Assembly (NCBI RefSeq): GCF_026163685.1
Contig: NZ_JAOXSR010000001.1
Coordinates: 682,001-746,000 of the forward strand
From: Oerskovia flava
Lineage (GTDB): Bacteria > Actinomycetota > Actinomycetes > Actinomycetales > Cellulomonadaceae
Length of the DNA stretch: 64,000 nt
Direction: 5' to 3'
Below are positions 45,751 through 55,300 of this stretch, one piece after another. Numbering within the stretch: position 1 is the first letter of the stretch; each line of letters begins with the position of its first letter. Under the pieces are notes generated by a model, which saw only the letters and a list, made by a program, of their open reading frames with translations, did not search any database and was not told the origin of the DNA. The translations under genes were made by a program, and so were the position numbers.

Positions 45751-47358
45751 GTGACTTCCGCTCCCGACGCGACCACCGACGCGACCACCGGCCCGCCCAC
45801 GCCCCGCCCCGTCCTCGTCGTCGACTTCGGCGCCCAGTACGCCCAGCTCATCGCGCGCCGTGTGCGCGAGGCGAAGGTGTACTCCGAGATCGTGCCGCAC
45901 ACGTTCTCCGTCGAGCAGATGCTCGCGAAGGACCCGGCGGCGATCATCCTCTCGGGCGGGCCGTCGTCGGTCTACGCGACGGGTGCACCGTTCGTCGACC
46001 CCGCCCTGTTCGACGCGGGCGTGCCCGTGCTCGGCATCTGCTACGGCTTCCAGGCCATGGCCAAGGCGCTCGGCGGCGACGTCGCGCAGACGGGCCTGCG
46101 CGAGTACGGCGGCACCGAGGTCGAGGTCTGCTCGGCCGGTGTGCTGCTGGCGGACACCCCCACGCACCAGACCACGTGGATGAGCCACGGCGACGCCGTG
46201 CACGCCGCCCCCGAGGGCTTCGAGGTGCTCGCGACGTCGTCGGGCTCGCCCGTCGCCGCGTTCGAGGACACCGGCCGGCGCCTCTACGGCGTCCAGTGGC
46301 ACCCCGAGGTCAAGCACTCCGCGCACGGTCAGACCGTGCTCGAGCACTTCCTGTACGACGGCGCGGGGCTGGCCCCCGACTGGACCCCCGGCAACGTCAT
46401 CGCGGACCAGGTCGCGGCGATCCGCGCACAGGTCGGTGACGCGCGCGTGGTCTGCGGGCTGTCGGGCGGGGTGGATTCCTCGGTCGCCGCGGCGCTCGTG
46501 CAGAAGGCGGTCGGCGACCAGCTGACCTGCGTGTTCGTCGACCACGGTCTGCTGCGCGCGGGCGAGGCCGAGCAGGTCGAGCGCGACTTCGTCGCGGCGA
46601 CCGGCGTGCGGCTGGTCGTGCGCGACGAGCGGCAGCGGTTCCTGCACGCGCTCGCCGGGCACTCCGACCCCGAGACGAAGCGCAAGATCATCGGGCGTGA
46701 GTTCATCCGCGTGTTCGAGGATGCCGCGCGCGACGTCGTCGCCGAGGCGGGTGAGCACGGGGAAGAGGTGAAGTTCCTCGTGCAGGGCACGCTCTACCCC
46801 GACGTCGTGGAGTCAGGTGGGGGCGAGGGCGCGGCGAACATCAAGAGCCACCACAACGTCGGCGGGCTGCCCGACGACCTGCAGTTCTCGCTCGTGGAGC
46901 CGCTGCGGACGCTGTTCAAGGACGAGGTCCGCGCGGTCGGTCTCGAGCTCGGGGTGCCGGAGGAGATCGTCTGGCGCCAGCCGTTCCCCGGGCCGGGCCT
47001 CGGCATCCGCATCGTCGGCGAGGTCACGGGCGAACGCCTCGAGACGCTGCGCGCCGCCGACGCGATCGCGCGCGAGGAGCTGACCAAGGCCGGGCTCGAC
47101 CGCGAGATCTGGCAGTGCCCCGTCGTGCTGCTCGCCGACGTCCGCTCGGTCGGGGTCCAGGGCGACGGTCGCACCTATGGCCACCCGATCGTGCTGCGGC
47201 CCGTGTCGTCCGAGGACGCCATGACGGCCGACTGGACGCGACTGCCCTACGACGTGCTCTCCGTCATCTCGACGCGGATCACCAACGAGGTCGCCGAGGT
47301 CAACCGGGTCGTGCTCGACGTGACGAGCAAGCCGCCGGGCACCATCGAGTGGGAGTGA
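45751..47358 (+). CDS. guaA: GMP synthase (glutamine-hydrolysing)
   Basis: Converts XMP to GMP with ATP and glutamine. 535 residues. N-terminal glutaminase: [20 protein letters not shown], the nucleophile elbow [16 protein letters not shown] (Cys97) and [14 protein letters not shown]-pyrophosphatase P-loop [18 protein letters not shown], and the C-terminal dimerisation domain with [21 protein letters not shown] and [13 protein letters not shown] start. Ends 4 bases from the convergent glycosyltransferase. Confidence 0.97.
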   Translation: MTSAPDATTDATTGPPTPRPVLVVDFGAQYAQLIARRVREAKVYSEIVPHTFSVEQMLAKDPAAIILSGGPSSVYATGAPFVDPALFDAGVPVLGICYGFQAMAKALGGDVAQTGLREYGGTEVEVCSAGVLLADTPTHQTTWMSHGDAVHAAPEGFEVLATSSGSPVAAFEDTGRRLYGVQWHPEVKHSAHGQTVLEHFLYDGAGLAPDWTPGNVIADQVAAIRAQVGDARVVCGLSGGVDSSVAAALVQKAVGDQLTCVFVDHGLLRAGEAEQVERDFVAATGVRLVVRDERQRFLHALAGHSDPETKRKIIGREFIRVFEDAARDVVAEAGEHGEEVKFLVQGTLYPDVVESGGGEGAANIKSHHNVGGLPDDLQFSLVEPLRTLFKDEVRAVGLELGVPEEIVWRQPFPGPGLGIRIVGEVTGERLETLRAADAIAREELTKAGLDREIWQCPVVLLADVRSVGVQGDGRTYGHPIVLRPVSSEDAMTADWTRLPYDVLSVISTRITNEVAEVNRVVLDVTSKPPGTIEWE

Positions 47359-47362
47359 TCCC

Positions 47363-48526
47363 TCAGGCGCGGACGCGGCGGGCGTCGAACTCGTCGCGGG
47401 CGGCGACCGCGCGCTCGTAGGCCGCCATGGTGTCGGCGAGCACCGTCGGCCACGTCGTGGCCGGCGGTGTGCTGCGGTTGTGCGCGACGATCGAGTCGAG
47501 CAGCCCGTCCTCGGTCGCGAGCCGCACCAGCTCGTCGGACAGGGCGGCGTCGTCGTCGGCCAGCAGGCCGTTGACACCGTGCTCGAGGCACTCGGCGGCG
47601 CCCGACTGCGAGCGGCAGAGGATGGCGAGCCCGGCCGCCTGCGCCTCCTGGACGGCGACGCTGAAGGCGTCCTTGACCCCGGGGGCGAGGTAGACGTCGG
47701 ACCGGGCGTAGAGCCGCTTGAGCTCGACCGGGCTCAGGCGCCCCGGCAGCGAGACCCGGTCGCGGATGCCGTGGCGCGCCACGAAACGGCGGGCGTCGTC
47801 GAGCTCCGGACCCTCGCCGGCGATCGTCACGTGCAGGGCGCGCGCGTCGACCCGCTCGCCGGCGTCGCGCACGGCCTCGAGCAGCGGCAGGACGCGCTTG
47901 CGCGGGTTGAACCGGGTCGCGGCGACGGCGTGCACCGCGGTCCCCTCCGCGCGATCGGCGCGCTCGGTGCGCGGTACGCGCCACGCGTCGAGGTCGACAC
48001 CGTTGTGCAGGACGAGGACGGGCACACGGTCGCGCGCGATGCGTCGCAGCGGTGTCGCCGCGAGCTCGCTCACGGCGGTCAGCAGGATCGGCCAGCGCGT
48101 CCAGCCGACGAGGCGGTCGAGCAGGGCGTGGGCCGCGGCGTAGTGGCTGAGCACGCTGTGCAGCGTGAACACGGCAGGGATCCCGGCACGCACGACGGGC
48201 CGGAACGACGCCTGCGTGGTCGGGGCCAGGACCCCGGTGTGCAGGTGGACGACGTCGGGCTTGGTGTCCGCGAGCAGGTTCCGGACGTGGTGCGCGGGCC
48301 GAGGGTGCAGGGGCAGGTCACCCGGCACGCGCGCGGCGAGCCGGTGCACCGTCACGGGACCCTCGTGCTCGACGCTCAGTCCGTGGTCGCCCCGGGCGGC
48401 AGGGGTGGACGTGATGACGTGGACCTCGTGGCCCGCCGCGGCCTGTCGCTGGGCGAGACCGCTGACCTGGACCTCGATGCCGCCGAGGGAGGGCAGGTAG
48501 CTGTCGGTGATGTGGGTGATGCGCAC
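47363..48526 (-). CDS. GT4-family glycosyltransferase
   Basis: 387-residue GT-B glycosyltransferase. The N-terminal acceptor domain begins ITHITDSYLPSLGGIEVQV, the opening of PimB-like actinobacterial mannosyltransferases, with DVVHLHTGV later. The C-terminal nucleotide-sugar domain has VAATRFNPRKRVLPLLEAV and VKDAFSVAVQEAQAAGLAILC, where the first acidic residue of the E-x7-E motif is Asp. Likely transfers mannose or a related sugar to a lipid or envelope glycan. GTG start with GAGAAT 6 bases upstream; divergent from the gene at 48747. Confidence 0.85.
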   Translation of the reverse strand: MRITHITDSYLPSLGGIEVQVSGLAQRQAAAGHEVHVITSTPAARGDHGLSVEHEGPVTVHRLAARVPGDLPLHPRPAHHVRNLLADTKPDVVHLHTGVLAPTTQASFRPVVRAGIPAVFTLHSVLSHYAAAHALLDRLVGWTRWPILLTAVSELAATPLRRIARDRVPVLVLHNGVDLDAWRVPRTERADRAEGTAVHAVAATRFNPRKRVLPLLEAVRDAGERVDARALHVTIAGEGPELDDARRFVARHGIRDRVSLPGRLSPVELKRLYARSDVYLAPGVKDAFSVAVQEAQAAGLAILCRSQSGAAECLEHGVNGLLADDDAALSDELVRLATEDGLLDSIVAHNRSTPPATTWPTVLADTMAAYERAVAARDEFDARRVRA

Positions 48527-48634
48527 GGCTGGATTCTCCCACCCTCGGCCGGGCGGGGCCTCACCCTGGACGGCATGGCGTGGCGGGCGTGACCGACACG
48601 GTGTGCCGCGAGGGCGTGCGGTGCCCGTTGTCGC

Positions 48635-48640
48635 TACCGT
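48635..48640 (+). promoter_or_regulatory. Candidate -10 box for the 25-codon ORF and following membrane gene
   Basis: TACCGT, 6 bases before ATG 48647, the same arrangement as for rluA, tsaD and guaB. Confidence 0.35.
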
Positions 48641-48646
48641 GAGGAC

Positions 48647-48724
48647 ATGGTTGGTACGACTGCGTGCCGGGCCAGACGGCGGACCGTGCCGTCCGGTGGT
48701 CGCCGGACGCGTCGACCGGGGTAG
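48647..48724 (+). CDS. Possible 25-codon leaderless upstream ORF
   Basis: Starts ATG 6 bases after TACCGT and runs 25 codons to TAG, ending 22 bases before the ATG of the next gene. The peptide begins MVGTTACRARRR, is Arg-rich, and looks like nothing I know. It could be a translated leader peptide or just the 5' UTR of the membrane-protein gene. Confidence 0.3.
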   Translation: MVGTTACRARRRTVPSGGRRTRRPG

Positions 48725-48746
48725 TCCGTCGAGGGGAAGGCACACC

Positions 48747-49607
48747 ATGTCGAGCACCGTCACTGTCAGACCGGCCAAGGGGGCACGAGGCATTGGTCTC
48801 TTCGCCGTCATCGCCGGGATCGTCATGATTCTCGCCGGCGCGGCCACCTGGGTCGTCGTCGCCACGCAGCTCTCCGCCGAGAACATCACGGTGTCGGAGG
48901 ACGCCTCCTTCATGGCGGGCCGGCACGTCAACGGCCCGCTCACCGCGTACGCCCAGGCGGAGATCATCAACGAGCACGCGCTGGAGGCGACCGGCGGTCA
49001 GACGTACGCCGAGCTCCCGCAGGACGACGAGCGGCGGGCGACCGTGATGAACGCCTCGTTCCTGCGTGCCTCGCTCTTCACCTCGGTCGTCGCGTTCGGC
49101 GTCAGCGCGCTCGTGATGGGGCTCGGCCTCCTCTTCCTCCTCGTCGGCATCGCGCTGCGGACGCTCGCGGGCGGGCCGTCCGTGGAGATCGGCACGTCGG
49201 ACGACCTCACGTCCTCGGGCGACCTGTCCGACGCCTCCCGGCACCGGTCGCCCGCGCACGCCGCGCCGCCGGCACGACCGGCGGGCCCGTCCGTCCCTGC
49301 CGCACGTGCCACCCCCGCCGTCCCCGCTGCTGCCGCGGCCGGTGCTCCTGCCTCCGGGGCTGCGGACAGCACGTCGCCGACCTCCCCGGGAGCGGCGTCC
49401 ACCTCGCCGGGTTCGACGGACGTCCGCGGCACGACCCCCACGGCACCCGGGGCGCCGGCCGCGCCGGGCACGACACCGGCTGCCGATGCCCGTGCGGCAG
49501 GTGTGGGCGAGGCCCCGACGGCTCACCCGGACGACCCGGGCGCGGCACCCGCTGCACCGGACGACGGGGCGGCGCCTCCGGACCGGCCGGCGCCCCCCGC
49601 CCGCTGA
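48747..49607 (+). CDS. Conserved actinobacterial membrane protein with Ala/Pro-rich tail
   Basis: 286 residues. Two transmembrane helices, about 16-40 (GLFAVIAGIVMILAGAATWV) and about 112-136 (VVAFGVSALVMGLGLLFLLV), enclose an extracytoplasmic loop of about 70 residues with the conserved-looking ITVSEDASFMAGRHVNGPL and YAQAEIINEHALEATGG. The last 135 residues are low-complexity Ala/Pro/Thr/Ser, which may be cell-wall spanning or just disordered. Ribosome site GAGGGGAAGG. I do not recognise a function. Confidence 0.75.
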   Translation: MSSTVTVRPAKGARGIGLFAVIAGIVMILAGAATWVVVATQLSAENITVSEDASFMAGRHVNGPLTAYAQAEIINEHALEATGGQTYAELPQDDERRATVMNASFLRASLFTSVVAFGVSALVMGLGLLFLLVGIALRTLAGGPSVEIGTSDDLTSSGDLSDASRHRSPAHAAPPARPAGPSVPAARATPAVPAAAAAGAPASGAADSTSPTSPGAASTSPGSTDVRGTTPTAPGAPAAPGTTPAADARAAGVGEAPTAHPDDPGAAPAAPDDGAAPPDRPAPPAR

Positions 49608-50027
49608 TCAAGGTCGTCGCCGGTTCCTGCGGGCTCCGGCGACGACCGCTCCGACGAGCAGAGACACTCCCGCGAGCCCGAGCAGCGAGATCGCCGCGAG
49701 CTCGACGTCGATCTGCGCGCCGAACGAGATCGCGAGGACCCCGATCCCGATCGCCACGACGACGAAGCCCCAGACGACCGTGCCGACCCGCAGCGTGGAC
49801 GGCGCCTTCGTCGCGGTGTGGGCCGTGGCCCCGTCGTCCCCGGTGGACGTGTCAGTGCCCACCGGTTCGTCGTCGGCCACCGTCTTGTCGGGAAGACCGG
49901 TCTCGGAGGCCGCCGGCGCCGCGTAGGTCGCCGGGGTCTCGATCGCCAAGGTCGGCTGGTCGGGTGTGTCGTCCTGCGCTCTGCCGCCCTCGGTGGGCAG
50001 GGGGACGGTGGGATGGTTGTCGCTCAT
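49608..50027 (-). CDS. Small membrane protein, function unknown
   Basis: 139 residues. The first 78 are Thr/Pro/Asp-rich and likely disordered. Two hydrophobic helices follow, TVVWGFVVVAIGIGVLAISF and ELAAISLLGLAGVSLLVGAVVA, ending with a basic ARRNRRRP. Its stop abuts the stop of the convergent preceding gene with no gap, and its start overlaps the PspC gene stop by 4 bases, so it is likely part of the PspC transcript. Confidence 0.72.
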   Translation of the reverse strand: MSDNHPTVPLPTEGGRAQDDTPDQPTLAIETPATYAAPAASETGLPDKTVADDEPVGTDTSTGDDGATAHTATKAPSTLRVGTVVWGFVVVAIGIGVLAISFGAQIDVELAAISLLGLAGVSLLVGAVVAGARRNRRRP

Positions 50028-51625
50028 GATTCCTCCGTGATGGTGACCTGGCCGGCGCCCGCCTCGATCTCGAGCCGCAGCGCGGGCGTCTGTCCGGCGT
50101 CGACCTCGTCGCTGGTGAACGTGGAGGGACGGGTGCTCACGCCGCTGGCGGTCTCGTCCCGGTCGACGAACCAGTGAGCCTCCCCGGCGAAGACCCGCAC
50201 CTGTGCCTCCACCGCGGTGTCGGCGGGCACGATCACCGTCACGTCGCCCGCGGCGAGGTGGATCGGCACGGTGACCGTCTCGTCGTCGGGCACCGTGCTC
50301 AGGTCGAGCTCGGTGAGGTCGACCACGGGATCACCGAAGTTCACCGAGTAGCCCCGCTCCGCCTCGGCCACGGTCCGGACGGTGTAGGTGCCCTCGCTGA
50401 CCCAACGGGTCGGTCCGTCGATCGTGGGGACGGCACGCCAGACGGCGAGCGGTGCGGCGACGAAGATGATCACCAGAACCGCGAGCGCGGTCAGAGCGCC
50501 GCCCGTGCGTCCTCGGAAGCCCGCCAGCACGATGCCGAGCCCGGCGAGCACGACGCTGGCGCCGATCCAGGTGAGGGCCACGGACGAGCCGACGAGACCC
50601 TGACGGTCCAGGAGCAGGAGGACGGCGGCGGTGAGGAAGCTCAGGCCGAGCACGATCCCGACGGTCGTCGCGCCAGGGCCGGGAGTGTTCGGAGCCGCAG
50701 GCTTCGTGGGCGGGGTGGGCGGCGGTGTCGCCCCTCGCTGCGCCCACGGCTGTGACGACTGCGGTGACCACTGCTGTGACGACTGCGGTGACCACTGCTG
50801 GGACGAGGCCGGGGGCGGAGCGTCGGCCGGTGCGTCGTCGGCCCCTCCCACGGGGGCGGTCGGCGGGTAGGTCGCCGGGCCGGTCGCGGCGGACCAGCCG
50901 TAGGGCGGGGGCGACGCGAGCGGAGCGGGCTGCGCCGGCGGGGCGGCCGGGCCACCGGACGGGTGCGGACGGTTGCCCGACGACGACGAGGTGCTGCTGC
51001 GCTGCGACACGAGCGTGATCGCGACGACGGCGACGGTCGCGACGGCGGCGAGCCAGAAGAGGCCGTTGAGCCATCCGAGTCCGAGCCGGTTCCACCAGGA
51101 GAACCAGCCGAAGCCCCAGTTGAGCCCGACGATGAACACGGCGATCGCACCCAGCATCGCGACGTCGAAGTTGCCGCGGAACGCCTCCTGGAGGTGGATC
51201 CTGCCGTCGCGGCGCTCGGGCAGCAACGCCCAGGCCAGCCCGTACAGCACGATGCCCGCTCCCGAGACGAACAGCGAGACGAAGAGCAGCCCGCGCACGA
51301 GGAGCGGGTCGATCCCGAACCTGTCGGCGACCCCTGCCGCGACGCCGCCGACCCAGCGGTCGTCCGACCGGCTGATCCCGGCACGGCGAATCCGGTCGAA
51401 GAAGCCGTCGGCTCCGTCGAGGCGTACCTGGAACGGCGGCTTCTGCTCACCGTGCCAGCCCTGGTTGCCTCCCGTCGGGTTCGGGCCGGCCGGTCCTGTC
51501 GGCCCGGTCGGCCCTGCATGGTCGTGGGACCGCATGGGGTCGGGGCGGTCAGGCCCGTGGGCCGTACCGGTGGTGTCGTCGGTGGCGCCGCCCGACCCGA
51601 GCGGCGGCTGGTTCTCGGTGCTCAT
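50024..51625 (-). CDS. PspC-domain membrane protein with C-terminal LiaF/Toastrack-like region
   Basis: 533 residues. A disordered N-terminus (1-65) precedes a PspC domain (about 75-150: RSDDRWVGGVAAGVADRFGID, then LLVRGLLFVSLFVSGAGIVLYG). More helices follow at about 160-215, then a Gln/Ser/Pro-rich linker with a SSQQWSPQ repeat encoded by near-identical DNA units, then three helices (about 335-420) and an extracellular beta-rich end (about 430-533) with IHLAAGDVTVIVP, typical of LiaF/Toastrack domains. Likely an envelope-stress sensor partner for the divergent kinase. Confidence 0.82.
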   Translation of the reverse strand: MSTENQPPLGSGGATDDTTGTAHGPDRPDPMRSHDHAGPTGPTGPAGPNPTGGNQGWHGEQKPPFQVRLDGADGFFDRIRRAGISRSDDRWVGGVAAGVADRFGIDPLLVRGLLFVSLFVSGAGIVLYGLAWALLPERRDGRIHLQEAFRGNFDVAMLGAIAVFIVGLNWGFGWFSWWNRLGLGWLNGLFWLAAVATVAVVAITLVSQRSSTSSSSGNRPHPSGGPAAPPAQPAPLASPPPYGWSAATGPATYPPTAPVGGADDAPADAPPPASSQQWSPQSSQQWSPQSSQPWAQRGATPPPTPPTKPAAPNTPGPGATTVGIVLGLSFLTAAVLLLLDRQGLVGSSVALTWIGASVVLAGLGIVLAGFRGRTGGALTALAVLVIIFVAAPLAVWRAVPTIDGPTRWVSEGTYTVRTVAEAERGYSVNFGDPVVDLTELDLSTVPDDETVTVPIHLAAGDVTVIVPADTAVEAQVRVFAGEAHWFVDRDETASGVSTRPSTFTSDEVDAGQTPALRLEIEAGAGQVTITEES

Positions 51626-51761
51626 ACGTCCATGCTGGCCCTCGGCCGGGCGCGGCGGTATCCGGGACCACCCCTGAGCGGACCCTGAACCTGCACGCCC
51701 GCGACCCTGAATTCCGGGGTCGGGGTGCACCCGGAGGCTCTCGTCGTGTGACGATCGGAGC

Positions 51762-53162
51762 GTGACCTCGACCTCGCCGGCCCCCGGGCCCACGGCCCCA
51801 CCGCGCCTTCCGCTGCGCCGTCCCGAGGACGGACGCTGGGTCGGCGGGGTCTGCCAAGGCCTGGCCGCGCACCTCGGCCTGCCCGTGCGGATCGTGCGGC
51901 TCATCTTTGCCGGGCTCGGCCTCGCCGGGGGAGCGGGCGTCGCCCTCTACGTCTTCTTCTGGGTGACGGTGCCGACGGGCGACCCCCTCCGGGCGGCCGA
52001 CGACGCCCGGCCCGTGGCGCTGCGGCGCCTCGCCCCGCGCCTCGAGAACGGCGCGGCGCGGATCCCCGTGCGGGACGTCGCGGTGGGTGTCGTGCTGCTG
52101 AGCGGCGCGGCCCTCCTGGTCGCGTCGCGGGCCGGGGTCGACGTCGAGGTGTCGTGGGTGATACCGGTGCTCCTCGCCCTCGCGGGCACGGCTCTGGCGT
52201 GGAGCCAGCTCGACGCCGCGGAGCGCGGACGCTGGCTCTCGCGGGCGGGCGGACGCACCCCCGGCGGTGTGCTCCGGCTGGTGGGCGGGATCTTCCTCGT
52301 CCTTGTCGGGGTGCTGCTCCTCGTCGGCCAGGACGCCCCGATGTCGTCGATGGTGCGGGCGACGGTGGCCGCGCTCGCGGTGCTCGCGGGCGCGGCGATC
52401 GTCCTGGCGCCGTGGTGGCTGCGTCTCGTGCGCGAGCTGGGGAACGAGCGCGCGGCGCGCGCCCGGGAGGCGGAGCGGGCAGACATCGCGGCGCACCTGC
52501 ACGACTCCGTCCTGCAGACGCTTGCCCTCATCCGGTCGCACGCCGATCACCCGGACACCGTGGCGCGCCTCGCTCGCGCGCAGGAACGCGAGCTGCGCGA
52601 GTGGTTGTACAACGACAGGCCGTCTCCTGGTACGTCGCTCGCCGCGGAGCTGCGCGGCCTGGTCGGCGAGGTGGAGGACGGCATCGCGCTGCGCCGCAAC
52701 GGGAACGGTGAGAGCACCGCGGGCGTCGGGGCGGTGGTGATCGACACCGTCGTCGTCGGTGACTGCGTGCCGACCGAGGAGACCACGGCCTTGCTGCAGG
52801 CGACGCGCGAGGCGCTCGTCAACGCCGTCGTCCACGGGCGGCCGCCCGTCTCCCTCTATCTCGAAGTCTCCGACGACGCGGTGCAGGTCTTCGTCCGGGA
52901 CCGGGGGGACGGCTTCGCGATGGACGAGATCGCACCCGACCGGTTCGGCGTCCGCGAGTCGATCCTCGGTCGGATCACCCGTCGGGGCGGTGAGGCGACC
53001 GTGGAGAGCCGCGCCGGGTGGGGCACCGAGGTGCGCCTGCGTGTGCCGCGCGCCGCGAACGGGCAGGATGGGGACCACGGCGCCCGGCCGACCGGTTCCT
53101 GGCCGCCCGCCGCCCGCGCAGGAGCCCGGACCGCGACCCGACCCGACCAGGAGCACGCGTGA
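51762..53162 (+). CDS. PspC-domain sensor histidine kinase (NarL-system type)
   Basis: 466 residues. An N-terminal PspC domain (about 20-75, GRWVGGVCQGLAAHLGLPVRI), several membrane helices (about 105-222), then a HisKA_3-type dimerisation helix with HLHDSVLQTLALIRSH (His247 the likely phosphorylation site), and an HATPase_c domain: LLQATREALVNAVVHG is the N-box, RDRGDGFAMDEIAPDRFGVRESI the G boxes. It overlaps the response regulator by 4 bases. The PspC domain suggests that it senses envelope stress with the divergent PspC protein. Confidence 0.87.
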   Translation: MTSTSPAPGPTAPPRLPLRRPEDGRWVGGVCQGLAAHLGLPVRIVRLIFAGLGLAGGAGVALYVFFWVTVPTGDPLRAADDARPVALRRLAPRLENGAARIPVRDVAVGVVLLSGAALLVASRAGVDVEVSWVIPVLLALAGTALAWSQLDAAERGRWLSRAGGRTPGGVLRLVGGIFLVLVGVLLLVGQDAPMSSMVRATVAALAVLAGAAIVLAPWWLRLVRELGNERAARAREAERADIAAHLHDSVLQTLALIRSHADHPDTVARLARAQERELREWLYNDRPSPGTSLAAELRGLVGEVEDGIALRRNGNGESTAGVGAVVIDTVVVGDCVPTEETTALLQATREALVNAVVHGRPPVSLYLEVSDDAVQVFVRDRGDGFAMDEIAPDRFGVRESILGRITRRGGEATVESRAGWGTEVRLRVPRAANGQDGDHGARPTGSWPPAARAGARTATRPDQEHA

Positions 53163-53878
53163 CCACGACCCCCGACCCCGTCCCCGCGGGACAGCCGTCC
53201 GGTGCAGTGACCGGTGCAGTGACCGGTGGTCCGGTCGCCGTCGTCCTCGTCGACGACCACCACATGTTCCGCACGGGGGTCAAGGCAAGCCTCGACGAGC
53301 GGGTCGACGTCGTCGGCGAGGCGGCCGACGTCGACTCGGCGGTGGCGCAGGTCCGCCGGCTCCGACCGCCCGTGGTGCTGCTGGACGTCCACCTGCCCGG
53401 CGGCGACGGGGGCGGTGGCGCGGAGGTCATCTCGCGCTGCACGGACCTGCTGGCCACGACGCGGTTCCTCGCGCTGTCGGTGTCCGACGCCGCGGAGGAC
53501 GTCGTCGCGGTGATCCGTGCCGGCGCCCGGGGGTACGTGACCAAGGCGATCTCGGGGCCGGACCTGTCGGCCGCCGTCGTGCAGGTCGCGGGCGGCGACG
53601 CGGTGTTCAGCCCTCGTCTCGCGGGCTTCGTCCTCGACGCGTTCGGAACCGGTGCTGCGGACGTCGCGGTGCGCGACGACGAGCTCGACCGGCTCTCGGC
53701 CCGTGAGCAGGAGGTCATGCGCCTCATCGCCCGCGGGTACAGCTACCGCGAGGTCGCCTCGGAGCTGTTCATCTCCATCAAGACGGTCGAGACCCACGTG
53801 TCGGCGGTGCTGCGCAAGCTGCAGCTGTCGTCCCGGCACGAGCTCACGCGCTGGGCGGCTGCCCGCCGCCTGCTGTAG
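53159..53878 (+). CDS. LuxR/NarL-family response regulator
   Basis: 239 residues. Receiver domain about 25-145 with acidic pair DD (32-33) in VVLVDDHHMFRTGV, phospho-acceptor Asp76 in VVLLDVHLPGGDGGGG and Lys near 127 in YVTKAI. The LuxR-type HTH spans about 175-235 (LSAREQEVMRLIARGYSYREVASEL, FISIKTVETHVSAVLRKL). The first residues contain a repeat from a duplicated GGTGCAGTGACC. Partner of the upstream kinase; its targets probably include the divergent PspC gene. Confidence 0.9.
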   Translation: MTTTPDPVPAGQPSGAVTGAVTGGPVAVVLVDDHHMFRTGVKASLDERVDVVGEAADVDSAVAQVRRLRPPVVLLDVHLPGGDGGGGAEVISRCTDLLATTRFLALSVSDAAEDVVAVIRAGARGYVTKAISGPDLSAAVVQVAGGDAVFSPRLAGFVLDAFGTGAADVAVRDDELDRLSAREQEVMRLIARGYSYREVASELFISIKTVETHVSAVLRKLQLSSRHELTRWAAARRLL

Positions 53879-53888
53879 CGCGCGCGGC

Positions 53889-54758
53889 TCAGGCCTCGAA
53901 GACCTGACCTGCCGCGGGCAGGCCCTCGACCACGTCGGTGGGGACGGCACCCCGCGCGCGCGTGGGGTCGGTGTCGTCGAGGATCGTCGCGTCCTCCCAC
54001 CGGAAGGGGATGCCCGCCGCTCGGAGGGGTCGGGCGCGGTCCATGAGCTGGACGTGCAGGTGCGGCTCGGAGGTGTTGCCGGAGTTCCCCACCTCGCCGA
54101 GCACGTCGCCGGCGCGGACCGCGTCGCCCACGGCGACGCGCGCGCTGCCCCGCCGCAGGTGCGCGTACAGGCTGAACACCCCGTCGCCGTGGTCGAGGAC
54201 GACGTGGTTCCCGACGACGCCGCCCGGCCCGACGAGGTCGCGGAACGACTCGACGGTCAGCAGGTAGACGATCGCGGGCCACGAGGTGCGGGCGCGGTGG
54301 TCACGCCGCCACGAGGAGGCGGTGACGACCGTGCCGTCGGCGACGGCGTGCACCGGTTCGCCGAACGAGGAGAACGTCTCGGGCCGGCGGGAGCCGCCCG
54401 TCCAGCCGAGGGTCGTGGCGGCGCCGGCCGGGCTGGGGTGCAGGACGTCGATCGCGTACGTCTGTCCGTACGCCCGGATCCCGTGGCTGGGGACCGCGTC
54501 GGCGGGACTGTTGATCGCGGTCCACCGGCCGCGGACCGGGCTCGCCACGCCGACGGGGTCGTGGTCCGTCCGGGGCGGGCGGACGAACGCGAGCGCGAGG
54601 AACAGCGCGGGCAGGACCATGCCCGTGGCCGAGGGGGCCTCGACCACGACGGCGCCGACCACGGCGAGGACGAAGAGCCAGAACCACAGGGGCATGAGGC
54701 CGGCGACGCCGCGGCGCAACGACGCGACGGGGGCGGTGCGGGCGGTCGTCGTGGTCAT
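53889..54758 (-). CDS. M23-family metallopeptidase, membrane anchored
   Basis: 289 residues. Two hydrophobic stretches at about 22-60 (PLWFWLFVLAVVGAVVVE, MVLPALFLALAFV) anchor it. The LytM/M23 domain has HGIRAYGQTYAID (Hx..D), VHAVADGTVVTASS, GNHVVLDHGDGVFSLYAHL and HLHVQLMD with the HxH zinc ligands, so the site appears complete. Such enzymes cut peptidoglycan cross-bridges. It is translationally coupled (ATGA) to an ArsR-type regulator, which is unusual. Confidence 0.85.
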   Translation of the reverse strand: MTTTTARTAPVASLRRGVAGLMPLWFWLFVLAVVGAVVVEAPSATGMVLPALFLALAFVRPPRTDHDPVGVASPVRGRWTAINSPADAVPSHGIRAYGQTYAIDVLHPSPAGAATTLGWTGGSRRPETFSSFGEPVHAVADGTVVTASSWRRDHRARTSWPAIVYLLTVESFRDLVGPGGVVGNHVVLDHGDGVFSLYAHLRRGSARVAVGDAVRAGDVLGEVGNSGNTSEPHLHVQLMDRARPLRAAGIPFRWEDATILDDTDPTRARGAVPTDVVEGLPAAGQVFEA

Positions 54759-55294
54759 CGCAGTCCTCCGAGGATCGTCGTGAGCAGGGGCACGAGGCGC
54801 TCGGGCGGGATGACGAAGACGCCGCCCGGCCGGGTGCGGAGCCATCCCGCCGCCTGGAGCTGCTTGAGGTGGTGGTAGACCTGGCCGGTCGAGCCCGCGC
54901 CGACCTCCTCGGCGAGCTCGCGCGCGGCGCGCGGGGCGTCCGCGACGGCCCGCAGCAGCGCGAGCCGGACGGGGTGGCCGAGGGCCGCGAAGACGTCGGC
55001 GGCGTCGTCCCACGCGAGCGCGAGGACGTCGTCGGTCCCGAGACCGTACTGCCACCGGGCGCCCTGGCCACCCGGCAGGGTCACGTCGCCGACGATCATC
55101 ACCGCACCCGTGCCGTCGGGGCGCCCGGTCCGGGCCTGCAGGCCCTCGAGGGCCCAGAAGGTGTCGTCCGGCGGTGGGTGCGGCGACGCCGGTGACGGGT
55201 CGGCGGCGTCGTGTGCGGCGGTGTCCCGGGCCTCCTGCTCGAGGCGGGCGACCCGCTCCTCGAGCACGCTCAGTCGCTGCGTGAGCTCATCCAT
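54755..55294 (-). CDS. ArsR-like winged-helix regulator
   Basis: 179 residues. Residues 1-28 form a short coiled coil (LTQRLSVLEERVARLEQEA) and the winged helix occupies about 100-178: DVFAALGHPVRLALLRAVADAP, then STGQVYHHLKQLQAAGWLR as the recognition helix and a wing ending VFVIPPERLVPLL. No cysteine metal site is present, so it probably does not sense metal. ATG 55294 is 6 bases after TATTCT in an AT-rich palindrome, consistent with autoregulation. Confidence 0.8.
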   Translation of the reverse strand: MDELTQRLSVLEERVARLEQEARDTAAHDAADPSPASPHPPPDDTFWALEGLQARTGRPDGTGAVMIVGDVTLPGGQGARWQYGLGTDDVLALAWDDAADVFAALGHPVRLALLRAVADAPRAARELAEEVGAGSTGQVYHHLKQLQAAGWLRTRPGGVFVIPPERLVPLLTTILGGLR

Positions 55295-55300
55295 GAATCC

